Below are positions 56,415 to 64,000 of a stretch of 64,000 bases of DNA, piece by piece. The notes under the pieces are model-generated. The model did no database searches. It saw only the letters and a list, made by a program, of their open reading frames with translations, and had not been told where the DNA came from. How positions within the stretch are numbered: position 1 is the first letter of the stretch; each line of letters opens with the position of its first letter. The position numbers and the translations under genes were made by a program. The stretch comes from DASQPA01 sp963756455. Its GTDB lineage: Bacteria > Acidobacteriota > Thermoanaerobaculia > Multivoradales > UBA5704. Where the stretch lies: NCBI GenBank assembly GCA_963756455.1, contig CAVWNC010000003.1:310001-374000 (forward strand), in the 5' to 3' direction.

Positions 56415-58088
56415 ATGCGATGTTTCGTGATGATGCCCTTCAAGGATTCGTTTCATGACACTCGCATCGACATCCGTACCGCCGCGGACCGTGCAAAGTT
56501 CCATTGCGTGTTCGCCAACGAAATACATGAAGCTGGTAAGGTAACAGAACAGATAGTATCGGCGATCCGGACCGCACATGCTTGCATAGCAGATGTCTCC
56601 GGCAGGAACCCGAATGTTGCTTGGGAGCTTGGGTTCGCTCATTCACTAGGCAAGCCGACAGTAATGATCACGCGCTCTTTTAGGGATTTTTACTTTGATC
56701 TTAACGATCAGAGAGCAATCTGTTATACGACCACTACAGTTGATCTTCGAGAAACGACGCTGATCCAGCCGCTGACCTTGTTCTTGGAGAACTTGAAGCA
56801 ACGGTTCGCATCTACTCCTCGCGAAGACCTACTCGGTACAGTAGGCCATGAAAGGATGAGTTCGGTGCTGGCGGCCAATCAGGTCAGCGACACCGAATAC
56901 GGCTTTTTTGACCTAATCAAGATAGCCAAAAAGAATATCTTCATGGCTGCCCAGAACCACTATTTTTTTATCGAACCCGAAAGGCGTAAGCGCTTTGAGG
57001 CCGAAGTGTTCAGGTTTCTTCGAGGAGATCAAGAGCGACGTGTTGATATCATGCTCGCCGACGAGAGGGCCGACTATGCTGTCAAGACCTGGCAATTCGT
57101 TACCGCCCCTTGGTATCTGCAGGATCTCAAGGATGCTCTTGGTTTTTTCCGGGAGCTTCTCGCCAGGGCAGCAAGCGACCCCACGGTTGCCGGTCGACTC
57201 AACATCAAGCGGTTTGCATTCGTGCCCTTCTCCATAACGTTTGTCGATGCCGGCGCCGAGTTGCCCGGCGCCTTCCTAGTGCTGACTCCAAATGCGTACG
57301 AAGCGAAGAACAAAGACCGCCCATGCTTCGTGGTCTCCCATGCAAGGAACCCAGGAATATTCAACCACTATTGGTCGGCTTTTTCTGACAAATACTATCA
57401 TGGTCTAGATGATAATCTGTCACCTCTTGAGAATCATAGAGAGCAACCCCTGACCCTACTTTTTCTCGGCTCAAACCCAATCCATACTAGTCGTATGCGA
57501 CTCGACCGAGAAGCCAGGGAGATCGAAGAGGCTCTAGGGTCGAGGGGAATGAGGGAACACTTTCGTCTTGCGCAAAGCTGGGCGATAGGAGAACGAGAAC
57601 TTCAGGACAGACTGCTCTGGTTCGAGCCGGACATTGTGCATCTCAGTGCACATGGAACAGCTTCAGGGCACCTCATTCTTGACCAATCGCAGAACGAGAG
57701 AAACTTCGAGCAGCGAGTCCATCATCGGCCGGGCGATGATCTCGATGAGGAGATGATCCGCGGACTGGCTGAGGTCTTTGCCATTGCAGGCAAAAAAGTT
57801 CGGTGCGTCGTGTTGAATGCCTGCAATTCAGACAAGACTGCGGCCGCAATTGCGCAGGCGATCGATTGCGTCATTGGAATGTCATCAAGCATTTCGGACG
57901 ATGGGGCCATCACGTTCTCTGGAGCGTTTTATAATGCCATCGCGCACGGCATGAGCATCCAGGATGCATTCAAACTCGGAGTTGCACGACTTGCCGCTAC
58001 CGGTCGCGGAGAGAGCGATGTTCCAAAGCTATTCCATCCTAGAAGCGACCCCAGCAAAATCGTTCTTCTTCCGTCGAGGCGAGACTGA
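56415..58088 (+). CDS. Nucleoside-deoxyribosyltransferase/TIR-like - CHAT protease fusion (probable defence protein)
   Basis: The 557-residue protein has three parts. Residues 1-~150 are a nucleoside 2-deoxyribosyltransferase/TIR-like domain: RCFVMMPFKDSFHDTRIDI, ADRAKFHCVFANEI, AHACIADVSGRNPNVAWELGFAHSLGKPTVMITRS, with E71 at the usual catalytic Glu. Residues ~160-340 (FFDLIKIAKKNIFMAAQNHYFF ...) are unassigned, loosely like a PLD-type fold without HKD motifs. Residues ~345-555 are a CHAT (caspase-like) domain with H413 in VHLSAHGTASG and C470 in VLNACNSDKTAAAIAQ. A nucleotide- or NAD-processing domain tied to a protease suggests abortive-infection immunity in the cytosol. The ATG at 56415 has AGGCAGGG upstream. 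GC is lower than in neighbours. Confidence 0.8.
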   Translation: MRCFVMMPFKDSFHDTRIDIRTAADRAKFHCVFANEIHEAGKVTEQIVSAIRTAHACIADVSGRNPNVAWELGFAHSLGKPTVMITRSFRDFYFDLNDQRAICYTTTTVDLRETTLIQPLTLFLENLKQRFASTPREDLLGTVGHERMSSVLAANQVSDTEYGFFDLIKIAKKNIFMAAQNHYFFIEPERRKRFEAEVFRFLRGDQERRVDIMLADERADYAVKTWQFVTAPWYLQDLKDALGFFRELLARAASDPTVAGRLNIKRFAFVPFSITFVDAGAELPGAFLVLTPNAYEAKNKDRPCFVVSHARNPGIFNHYWSAFSDKYYHGLDDNLSPLENHREQPLTLLFLGSNPIHTSRMRLDREAREIEEALGSRGMREHFRLAQSWAIGERELQDRLLWFEPDIVHLSAHGTASGHLILDQSQNERNFEQRVHHRPGDDLDEEMIRGLAEVFAIAGKKVRCVVLNACNSDKTAAAIAQAIDCVIGMSSSISDDGAITFSGAFYNAIAHGMSIQDAFKLGVARLAATGRGESDVPKLFHPRSDPSKIVLLPSRRD

Positions 58089-58146
58089 TTTCCGCCATTC
58101 TTCCTGTAGCTAAGCTCGCTGAGCGCACCTATTGGAACCCTGCAGC

Positions 58147-58488
58147 TCAGGCAACCAACACCGACACGACTCCCGCCGCATGCCCTTCGGCCTTCGGCCG
58201 AATGATGATTTCGACATCGCGATCGAGGAGGGTGACGAAACGCAACAGCCGCTCGGAAGAGAACCGGTTTAACTTGTAGTGCCTGAACTCCGAGACGTGG
58301 GGCTGCGGAATACCGAACAGCAGCGCTGTGCGCGCCTGCGTCAAACGTCGGGCGACGATGAGCTCATTGAGCCGCATCGCCAGTTGCACGCGCAGCTTTC
58401 GCTCATCGGCGTCTGGGAAGCCAAGGTCCACCAGCACGTCGCCACGTCCTACCTCGACCTTCTCCGTTTCCGTCTTCTTTTCTCGCAT
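58147..58488 (-). CDS. Orphan HigA-like XRE-family antitoxin
   Basis: The 113-residue protein resembles HigA-type antitoxins of the MqsA/HTH_37 sort: FPDADERKLRVQLAMRLNELIVARRLTQARTALLFGIPQPHVSEFRHYKLNRFSSERLLRFVTLLDRDVEIIIRPK, with a helix-turn-helix (LTQARTALLFGIPQPHVSEF). It should bind DNA and repress its own operon. The normal upstream HigB/RelE-type toxin gene is absent; the next gene upstream is an unrelated SDR enzyme. It may be a leftover or an anti-toxin defence. It lies next to the fusion defence gene. Confidence 0.8.
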   Translation of the reverse strand: MREKKTETEKVEVGRGDVLVDLGFPDADERKLRVQLAMRLNELIVARRLTQARTALLFGIPQPHVSEFRHYKLNRFSSERLLRFVTLLDRDVEIIIRPKAEGHAAGVVSVLVA

Positions 58489-58511
58489 AGCACCTTGTAG
58501 TCCTATTGATC

Positions 58512-59492
58512 TCACCCCGCCGCGAAATTCTCAACCGTCGGAGGCAGCCCCGCATCCAACCCCCGCGGGCTCCACTCCAACTCCACCCGAGCCCGGCGAT
58601 CGTCGAACGCCCATTCGCGGGTCAAGCTGCCGAGCTGTGCGGGGCTGAACGGCGGCCGCCGGCCGGCCAGGCGGTAGAGAGGCGACGCCACCCCCACCGC
58701 CACCCGGGCCACGCCGACCGGCAGATCGACCCGCGGCGCTTTCGCCCCGCCGAGAGCAGCGATCCGGCCGGCGAGCGAGCGCAGCGTCGCGACCTCGCCG
58801 GTCAGGAGGTAGTCGCGGCCTACCGGGGCTCTATCCATCACCCTCAGGATGCCGTCGACGACGTCGTCGATGAAAATCCAGCTCGTCCGCCGGTTCCCCC
58901 CGACCAGGACCGGGAAGCGGCCCAGCCAGAGCGCGCGGAGGATCGAGTTAGCCCCCTCTTTCTTCCCCGGCGGGCCGTAGACCAGGCTCGGGTAGACGGT
59001 GTTGACCTTGAGGCCGCGCTTGCCCCACTCGCGGATGGCGCGCTCGCCGGCGTGCTTGGTGGCGCTGTAGAGGGTGGGGAAGGGGACGATGGGGACGAGC
59101 TCCTCGGTCGCGGGGGGTGCTCCCACCTCGCGGGCGCTGCCTCCGAAGTAGGCCATCGAGGAGACCGAGAGAAAACGCCCCACCCCGAGCTTGTAGGCGA
59201 GGGAGGCGACGTTGTCGCTCCCGGCGACGTTCGCCGCCTGCATGCGCTCGGGGGGGCCGGAGAGGTCGAGGTCGGCGGCGGCGTGGAGCACCCAGTCGCT
59301 CCCCGACATCCCTTCCCGCATCGAGTAGCGGTCGGCGAGGTCGCCGACGAAGGTTTGCACCCCGAGCTCGGTCAAGGGAGCGGTCGAGCTCGTCGGCCGC
59401 ACCAGGGCCCGCACCTCGTGCCCCGCCTCGACCAGCCGGCGGACGAGGGCCTTCCCGAGGTAGCCGGTGCCGCCGGTGAGGAAAATGCGCAT
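58512..59492 (-). CDS. NAD-dependent epimerase/dehydratase (extended SDR)
   Basis: The 326-residue enzyme has the extended-SDR motifs: MRIFLTGGTGYLGKALVRRL (NAD(P)-binding TGxxGxxG), VLHAAADLDLSG, FLSVSSMAYFGG and YSATKHAGERAIREW (catalytic Tyr and Lys), then LVYGPPGKKEGAN. It is like dihydroflavonol-4-reductase/3-beta-HSD-type epimerases. The substrate may be a nucleotide sugar, sterol-like or ketone compound. A TACAAT box lies 9 bases before the ATG at 59492, so the transcript may have nearly no leader. Confidence 0.85.
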   Translation of the reverse strand: MRIFLTGGTGYLGKALVRRLVEAGHEVRALVRPTSSTAPLTELGVQTFVGDLADRYSMREGMSGSDWVLHAAADLDLSGPPERMQAANVAGSDNVASLAYKLGVGRFLSVSSMAYFGGSAREVGAPPATEELVPIVPFPTLYSATKHAGERAIREWGKRGLKVNTVYPSLVYGPPGKKEGANSILRALWLGRFPVLVGGNRRTSWIFIDDVVDGILRVMDRAPVGRDYLLTGEVATLRSLAGRIAALGGAKAPRVDLPVGVARVAVGVASPLYRLAGRRPPFSPAQLGSLTREWAFDDRRARVELEWSPRGLDAGLPPTVENFAAG

Positions 59493-59727
59493 GGCATGGA
59501 GATTGTAATGCCTGTTGCGCGAGGAACCCGCCGCGGGGCTCCTGCGAGAACCTTTCTACAACGGACGGGAACTTACCAAATGAGGGCGAGGAAGCGGGAT
59601 TGCGGCCTTTCTCCAAGGGAATCGGTGCTCCCGAGTCCCTGTTGTAGAAGGCGTGGACGGGCCACGGGAGTTGAGCCCGTTCATGGAGTCCAAAACTCCG
59701 ACGATCTCCTTCAGCTCCCTCTCCTCC
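59493..59727. other. Intergenic region with structured-looking sequence
   Basis: About 235 bases without a gene. It has a spaced inverted match (TTCTACAAC near 59553 and GTTGTAGAA near 59642) and a small hairpin (GGAGT-ccaaa-ACTCC, 59686-59700), and runs into the terminator at 59728. It could encode a small RNA, but no known family is recognised. Confidence 0.35.
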
Positions 59728-59767
59728 CCCCGCGCCGATTTCCCTCCACGGTGCGGGGCTTTTTTTA
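59728..59767 (+). terminator. Rho-independent terminator
   Basis: CCCCGCGCCG pairs with CGGTGCGGGG (one wobble) across an 11-base loop, followed by CTTTTTTT. The plus strand has no protein gene upstream here, so it would end a non-coding transcript, or it is a relic. Confidence 0.65.
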
Positions 59768-59835
59768 TCCCCCGAAGGAACAGGAAGGGAAGAAGCCGGC
59801 CCCGGGGGACCGCCCCGACGTCACTTCGAGACCCC

Positions 59836-59874
59836 TTGACGAGCGGGCATCCACTTTCTACTATACGGCGTATA
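59836..59874 (+). promoter_or_regulatory. Promoter and palindromic operator of the tetR-efflux operon
   Basis: TTGACG (59836-59841), a 17-base spacer, TACTAT (59859-59864). The perfect dyad TATACG-G-CGTATA (59862-59874) overlaps the -10 box and start point, just where a TetR repressor would block transcription of its own operon. The start codon is at 59932. Confidence 0.7.
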
Positions 59875-59931
59875 CCTGAGGGAAGGCGCCTGCCGGCCTC
59901 CCGATCCCGACTCAGATCCCGATACCCTGCC

Positions 59932-60639
59932 ATGACCGCGACTCCGAACGCACCCCGCGCGTCTCGACCTTCCCGCCGGCCCCCCGGAGACTGCAAGGAT
60001 TCGCTCCGCCGGGAGATTCTGGACGCGGCGCGGGAGCTCTTCGTGAGCGAGGGGTACGGCAGCGTCTCGCTGCGGAAGATCGCCCTCCAGGTGGGCTGCA
60101 CGCCGATGGCGATCTACTGCCACTTCGAGGACAAGGCCGAGATCCTCGATTCGATCTGCGAAGAGACCTTCACCTGCTTCGCGGCGATCGGCGACCGGCT
60201 GGACCGCGAGGGCCTGGCGCCTCGCGAACGACTGGAGGCGGGGCTGCGCAATTACATCGAGTTCGGCCTCGCCCATCCGCATCACTACCAGCTCACCTTC
60301 ATGCAGTCGCCGGGCGATCCGGAAGCCGCCGGCCGCCGCGAGGAGATCGGGCGCCGCGCCTTCGAGCGCCTGCGCAACCAGGTCGCCGCCTGTCTCGAAG
60401 CGGGCGGGCGAGCGAACGGCGACGACGCGGAGCGAACGGAGCTCGAGGACGACGTCGACGTGGCGAGCCAGCTGATCTGGGCGGCGGTGCACGGCCTCGT
60501 CTCGCTCCTGATCGTCCGCCCCCGCTTCCCCTGGGCCGAACGCGAGCGGCTGATCGCCGCGACGCTCGAAAACGCCACCGAACGGCTCCGCTGCTCCCGG
60601 CCGGAGACGAGGAAACCGAGAGAGAGGATCTCCGCATGA
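59932..60639 (+). CDS. TetR/AcrR-family transcriptional repressor
   Basis: The 235-residue protein has a disordered Arg/Pro-rich start, then the TetR DNA-binding domain: LRREILDAARELFVSEGYGSVSLRKIALQVGCTPMAIYCHFEDKAEILDSI (helix-turn-helix in VSLRKIALQVGCTPMAIYCHF). The C-terminal helical domain (RNYIEFGLAHPHHYQLTFMQSP, ASQLIWAAVHGLVSLLIVRPRFPW) is of the TetR_C_33-like kind and binds a ligand, perhaps a drug. It probably represses itself and the efflux genes downstream through the palindrome at 59862. Its stop overlaps the emrB-like start (ATGA). The ATG at 59932 is chosen because the conserved domain follows; the longer frame crosses the terminator. Confidence 0.88.
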   Translation: MTATPNAPRASRPSRRPPGDCKDSLRREILDAARELFVSEGYGSVSLRKIALQVGCTPMAIYCHFEDKAEILDSICEETFTCFAAIGDRLDREGLAPRERLEAGLRNYIEFGLAHPHHYQLTFMQSPGDPEAAGRREEIGRRAFERLRNQVAACLEAGGRANGDDAERTELEDDVDVASQLIWAAVHGLVSLLIVRPRFPWAERERLIAATLENATERLRCSRPETRKPRERISA

Positions 60640-62258
60640 GCAGTGTTGCGGCCAATGCCGCCGATGCCGCCGATGCCGCCGCCCCCAGATCGATCGTCCC
60701 GGAGATCAACCCCTGGCTGATCTCCATGGTGGTCATGCTGTCCACCTTCATGGAAGTGCTGGACACCAGCATCGCCAACGTCTCGCTCCCCCACATCGCC
60801 GGCAACCTGGCGGCGACGCAGGACGAGAGCACCTGGGTGCTGACGTCGTACCTGGTCGCCAACGCGATCGTCCTGCCGCTCTCGGGGTGGCTGTCGAACG
60901 TCTTCGGGCGCAAGCGGTTCTACATCGCCTGCGTCGTGCTCTTCACCTTGAGCTCGTTTCTCTGCGGCCTGGCCTGGAGCCTGCCGCTCCTCATCGTCTT
61001 CCGGGTCCTCCAGGGCTTGGGAGGAGGCGGTCTCCAGCCGAGCTCGCAGGCCATCCTCGCCGACACCTTCCCCCCCGAGAAGCTGGGGATGGGCTTCGCC
61101 GTCTACGCCATGGCGGTCGTCTTCGCCCCGGCGATCGGACCGACGCTCGGCGGCTGGATCACCGACAACTTCAGCTGGCGCTGGATCTTCTACATCAACG
61201 TGCCGGTCGGGGTGCTCTCGGTCTTCCTTACCTCGCGGCTGATCCACGACCCCCCTTACCTCGTGAAGCGGGTCAAGCAACTCGCCGGGAAGATCCACAT
61301 CGACTACACCGGCATCGGCCTCCTGGCCGTCGGCTTGGGCTTCCTCCAGGTGGTCCTCGACAAGGGGCAGGAGGAGGACTGGTTCGGCTCGCACTTCATC
61401 GTCCTCTGCTCGCTCCTCTCGGCCGCCGCTCTCGTCGCCGTCATCTTCTGGGAGCTCTCCCGGGAGACCCCGATCGTCGACCTCCGGCTCTTCAAGGAGC
61501 GGAACTTCGCCATCTCGAACGTGCTCGTCTTCGGCCTCGGCTTCGCCCTCTTCGGCAGCACGGTGCTCGTGCCGCTCTTCCTGCAGAGCGTCCTGGGCTA
61601 CACGGCGACCGAGAGCGGCAAGGTGCTCTCGCCCTCGGGCTTCGCCGTCATGGCCCTCCTGCCGGTGACCGGATTTCTCTCCAGCCGGGTCTCGGCGCGC
61701 AAGCTGATCTCGCTCGGCTTCGTCTTCGCCGGCGGCGCCCTGTGGCTCACCTCGCACATCAACCTCGGGGTCGACTACAAGACGATCACCATCTACCGTC
61801 TGCTCCAGGGAGTCGGCATCGCCTTCCTCTTCACACCGATCTCGACCGCCTGCTTCTCGCGCCTGCCGCCGGAGAAGAGCAACGCCGCCTCATCGCTCTT
61901 CAACCTGTCGCGAAACCTCGGGGCGAGCTTCGGCATCGCCACCGTGACCTCGCTCGTCTCGCGCTACAGCCAGGTCCACCACTCCGAGCTCGCGGCGCAC
62001 GTCTCCGCCGCCGATCCGGCCTACCGGACGCTCCTCGCCGGTCTCACCCGGCGGCTGGTGAACGCCGGTTCGTCGACCTACGACGCCGGCCGCCAGGCCC
62101 AGGGCTATATCGCCGGCCTGGTCAACCGCCAGGCGACGGGAATGGCCTTCCTCGACTGCTTCCGGATGACCGCCCTCTTCTGCTTCGCCCTCATTCCCCT
62201 CTGCTGGTTTTTAAAACCGGTGGTGCTCAAGAAGGGGAGCCGGATCCACGTGGAGTAG
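60636..62258 (+). CDS. emrB: DHA2-family MFS drug efflux pump (EmrB/QacA type)
   Basis: The 540-residue inner-membrane protein has 14 hydrophobic segments. MFS motifs are clear: TFMEVLDTSIANVSLPHIAG (motif D1 of DHA2), GWLSNVFGRKRFYIACVVLF (motif A), RVLQGLGGGGLQPSSQAIL, and AIGPTLGGWITDNFSWRWIFYINVPVG (motif C and the WRWxFxINVP signature). It should export hydrophobic compounds with proton antiport, joined to TolC through the EmrA-type adaptor at 63803. A 6/9-base Ala/Asp repeat codes for the start (NAADAADAAA). It overlaps tetR and precedes the tolC gene by 12 bases. Confidence 0.92.
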   Translation: MSSVAANAADAADAAAPRSIVPEINPWLISMVVMLSTFMEVLDTSIANVSLPHIAGNLAATQDESTWVLTSYLVANAIVLPLSGWLSNVFGRKRFYIACVVLFTLSSFLCGLAWSLPLLIVFRVLQGLGGGGLQPSSQAILADTFPPEKLGMGFAVYAMAVVFAPAIGPTLGGWITDNFSWRWIFYINVPVGVLSVFLTSRLIHDPPYLVKRVKQLAGKIHIDYTGIGLLAVGLGFLQVVLDKGQEEDWFGSHFIVLCSLLSAAALVAVIFWELSRETPIVDLRLFKERNFAISNVLVFGLGFALFGSTVLVPLFLQSVLGYTATESGKVLSPSGFAVMALLPVTGFLSSRVSARKLISLGFVFAGGALWLTSHINLGVDYKTITIYRLLQGVGIAFLFTPISTACFSRLPPEKSNAASSLFNLSRNLGASFGIATVTSLVSRYSQVHHSELAAHVSAADPAYRTLLAGLTRRLVNAGSSTYDAGRQAQGYIAGLVNRQATGMAFLDCFRMTALFCFALIPLCWFLKPVVLKKGSRIHVE

Positions 62259-62270
62259 CCCCCAAACCCT

Positions 62271-63797
62271 ATGAGAACTCTAGAACGCCTCCTCGCTCTC
62301 ACTCTCCCCGCGGTGCTCGCCGCTTGTCTTCTCGCGGCACCGCTCGCGGCGCAGCCGGGATTTCCCCCCGGCGCCACGGCGGGCGCCATCGCCACCCCGC
62401 GGCCGGCGGCGCCCACCCAGGGCGCCCTCATCAGCCGCGCCCCCTCGCCGTTTCTCGGCAGCGTCCCCCAGGGGACGGCGACGGCCGAGGAGATTCCGCT
62501 GTCGTTGAACGATGCCATCGAGCGCGGCCTCGCCGCCAACCTCGGGGCGATCGACAGTGACTTGGACGCCCGGGTGGCCGAGGCGCAGCGCGAGCGCGCC
62601 CTCGCCGCTCTCCTCCCTCAGCTGAACGGCACGGTGCGGCAGTTCCGCGGCGAGCTCGCTCTCGCCACCTTCGGCTTCCAGATCCCCGGCGTGCCGGCGG
62701 TGATCGGGCCGTTCAGCTACCAGGACGCGCGAGTGGGAGTCTCCCAGGACATCGTGAACTTCGAGGCCCTCCGCAACTGGCAGTCGGCGCGCGAGTCGGC
62801 GAAGGCGGCCCATCTGACCGCTGCCGACGCCCGAGACATCGTCGTCCTCGCCGTGGGGAGCGCCTACTTCCAGCTGGTGGCGGACCAGGCGCGGGTCGAG
62901 ACCGCCCGGGCGCAGCTCGACGCCTCGAAGGCTCTGGACGATCTCGCCACCCACCAGGTCGAGGCCGGGGTGGTCCCCGCCATCGACTCGCTCCGCGCCC
63001 GGGTGCAGCACCAGACCGACGAGCAGCGCCTGGCGGTCTCGGAGTCGGCCTTCGAGAAGGACAAGATCGGCCTCGGCCGCGCCATCGGTCTCCCCGCCGG
63101 GCAGCGCTTTCGGGTGACGACGGCGGTCGGTTACCAGCCCTGGAGCGGTCCCTCCCAGGAGGAGGCTCTCAAGGTGGCCTTTGAGAAGCGGAGCGATTGG
63201 AAAAGCGCCGAGGCCGCCCTCCGTGCCGCCGAGCTGGCGGAGCGGGCGATCCGCGCCGAGCGCCTGCCGACCTTCGGGGTCGGCGCCGACTACGGCCGGG
63301 TGGGCAAGACCCTGGGGACGACCGACGGCACCTACACCTTGAACGCCCAGATCTCGGTGCCGCTGTGGAACGGCGGCCGCAGCCAGGCGGCGGAGGCCCA
63401 GGCCTCGGCCCTCCTCGAACGCCGACGTTCGGAGCTGGCGGACTTCAAAGGACGGCTGGATGCCGACATCCGGAGCGCTTTCCTGGATCTCCAGGCCGCC
63501 CAGACCTCGGTCGAGGTGGCGCAGAAGACCGTCGAGCTCGCCGACCAGGCCTTCAGCCAGGCCAAGGACCGCTTCGAGAACGGGGTGACCAACAACGTCG
63601 AGGTGGTGCTCGCCGCCGGCTCGGTGGTCGCCGCCCACGAGAACTACATCGCCAGCCTTTTTTCCCATAACTTCAGCAAGCTCTCGCTGCTGCGCGCCAT
63701 GGGGTTGGCCGAGCAGGGAGTCAAGCAATATTTGAGCGGGGCAAGCGGTGTCAGCGGCGCTCCCGGCGCCGGCGGCACAAACCCCGGAGGGAAGTGA
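62271..63797 (+). CDS. TolC-family outer-membrane efflux protein
   Basis: The 508-residue protein has a signal peptide and two outer-membrane-efflux repeats with long helices: SLNDAIERGLAANLGAIDSDLDARVAEAQRERALAALLPQL, VLAVGSAYFQLVADQARVETARAQLDASKALDDLATHQVEAG, SDWKSAEAALRAAELAERAIRAERLPTFGVGADYG and DIRSAFLDLQAAQTSVEVAQKTVELADQAFSQAKDRFENGVTNNVEVV. It is longer than E. coli TolC by ~15 residues. It should form the exit channel for the EmrAB-like pump. The end is Gly/Ser/Ala-rich (SGASGVSGAPGAGGTNPGGK). Confidence 0.9.
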   Translation: MRTLERLLALTLPAVLAACLLAAPLAAQPGFPPGATAGAIATPRPAAPTQGALISRAPSPFLGSVPQGTATAEEIPLSLNDAIERGLAANLGAIDSDLDARVAEAQRERALAALLPQLNGTVRQFRGELALATFGFQIPGVPAVIGPFSYQDARVGVSQDIVNFEALRNWQSARESAKAAHLTAADARDIVVLAVGSAYFQLVADQARVETARAQLDASKALDDLATHQVEAGVVPAIDSLRARVQHQTDEQRLAVSESAFEKDKIGLGRAIGLPAGQRFRVTTAVGYQPWSGPSQEEALKVAFEKRSDWKSAEAALRAAELAERAIRAERLPTFGVGADYGRVGKTLGTTDGTYTLNAQISVPLWNGGRSQAAEAQASALLERRRSELADFKGRLDADIRSAFLDLQAAQTSVEVAQKTVELADQAFSQAKDRFENGVTNNVEVVLAAGSVVAAHENYIASLFSHNFSKLSLLRAMGLAEQGVKQYLSGASGVSGAPGAGGTNPGGK

Positions 63798-63802
63798 CGC
63801 CC

Positions 63803-64000
63803 ATGGCCCAAAATACCCAGGAAGCCCAGGAAGCACCGCCGGCCCGCGCCAATGCCGGCAACGCGGCCAACGCCAGGCCGCAGACGAACGCACCGCAGAC
63901 GAACGGCACTGGCGGCAATGGCACGGAGGAGAGCGCCAAGAAGGGCATGTCGCCGCGGGTCCGCCTCATCGTGGCCATCGTCGCCGTCGTCGTCGTGCTC
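63803..64000 (+). CDS. emrA: HlyD/EmrA-family membrane-fusion protein, N-terminal part
   Basis: The gene runs off the right edge after 66 codons. The visible part is an Ala/Asn/Gln-rich cytosolic tail (ANAGNAANA, QTNAPQTNGTGG), then KKGMSPRVRLIVAIVAVVVVL, the single inner-membrane anchor of an EmrA-type adaptor. The position after emrB and tolC, with GGAGGG ~12 bases before the ATG, supports the role: joining pump and channel across the periplasm. The lipoyl and hairpin domains lie beyond the window. Confidence 0.7.
   Translation, partial: MAQNTQEAQEAPPARANAGNAANARPQTNAPQTNGTGGNGTEESAKKGMSPRVRLIVAIVAVVVVL

Noticed and set aside
59680..59720. tRNA-like sequence in the intergenic region
   Set aside because: A T-loop-like GTTCATGG was noticed, but no cloverleaf with acceptor, D and anticodon arms could be formed.
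58506..59879. A 457-codon plus-strand frame opposite the SDR gene
   Set aside because: Antisense to an enzyme with intact NAD-binding and YxxxK motifs.

Overview
The window is about 64 kb of GC-rich (by eye well over 60% GC) bacterial chromosome. The best guess for the source is an Acidobacteriota genome, perhaps near Thermoanaerobaculia. The pointers are two ABC permeases of the acidobacterial duplicated orphan permease (ADOP) type with no ATPase beside them, two >1000-residue secreted BNR/VPS10-like proteins, a fibronectin III protein with a C-terminal domain I associate with that group, and secreted beta-helix proteins. This assignment is inference; no rRNA or tRNA gene was seen.

Layout. 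1-2.3 kb: end of an amino-acid permease and a Met/His-rich, probably copper-related envelope gene with an apparent -1 frameshift. 2.3-6.5 kb: an MntH/UspA/SnoaL-like operon divergent from an SLC13 transporter. 6.5-15 kb: secreted proteins, two intergenic arrays of degenerate 21-bp repeats, a lower-GC defence-type gene lying in a broken vapC, and a six-haem cytochrome. 15-19.5 kb: a complete zinc/manganese-type ABC importer operon. 19.5-30 kb: an Uma2 gene and fragment, two VPS10-like proteins, two beta-helix proteins. 30-35 kb: a methyltransferase, two sulfatase-superfamily proteins, a sulfotransferase-glycosyltransferase fusion and a cupin. 36-41.7 kb: ADOP permease, large palindrome, Kazal inhibitor, ECF sigma factor, protoporphyrinogen oxidase. 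41.7-44.7 kb: PqqD-like, lasso-B2-like, HprK-like and nucleotidyltransferase genes, translationally coupled after the first. 44.7-53.5 kb: DUF4331 protein, two DoxX-like paralogues, a second ADOP permease and gene fragments. 53.5-56 kb: a compact RiPP-like locus (SagB-type dehydrogenase plus a small peptide with a duplicated core), a 22-bp hairpin repeat array and a small Cys-rich secreted protein. 56.4-58.1 kb: a lower-GC protein joining a nucleoside-deoxyribosyltransferase/TIR-like domain to a CHAT protease domain. 58-64 kb: orphan HigA, an SDR enzyme, and a tetR-emrB-tolC-emrA efflux operon that runs off the right edge.

The strongest candidates for undescribed biology are: (i) the deoxyribosyltransferase-like/CHAT fusion and its distant LamG-like relative, both probable single-gene immune effectors; (ii) the SagB plus duplicated-core peptide locus, with no cyclodehydratase in view; (iii) three intergenic islands of degenerate 21-bp tandem repeats; (iv) three cases in which one gene is flanked by short copies of a neighbouring gene's end. 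Several secreted-protein genes carry single-base indels, which may be sequencing errors rather than true lesions.
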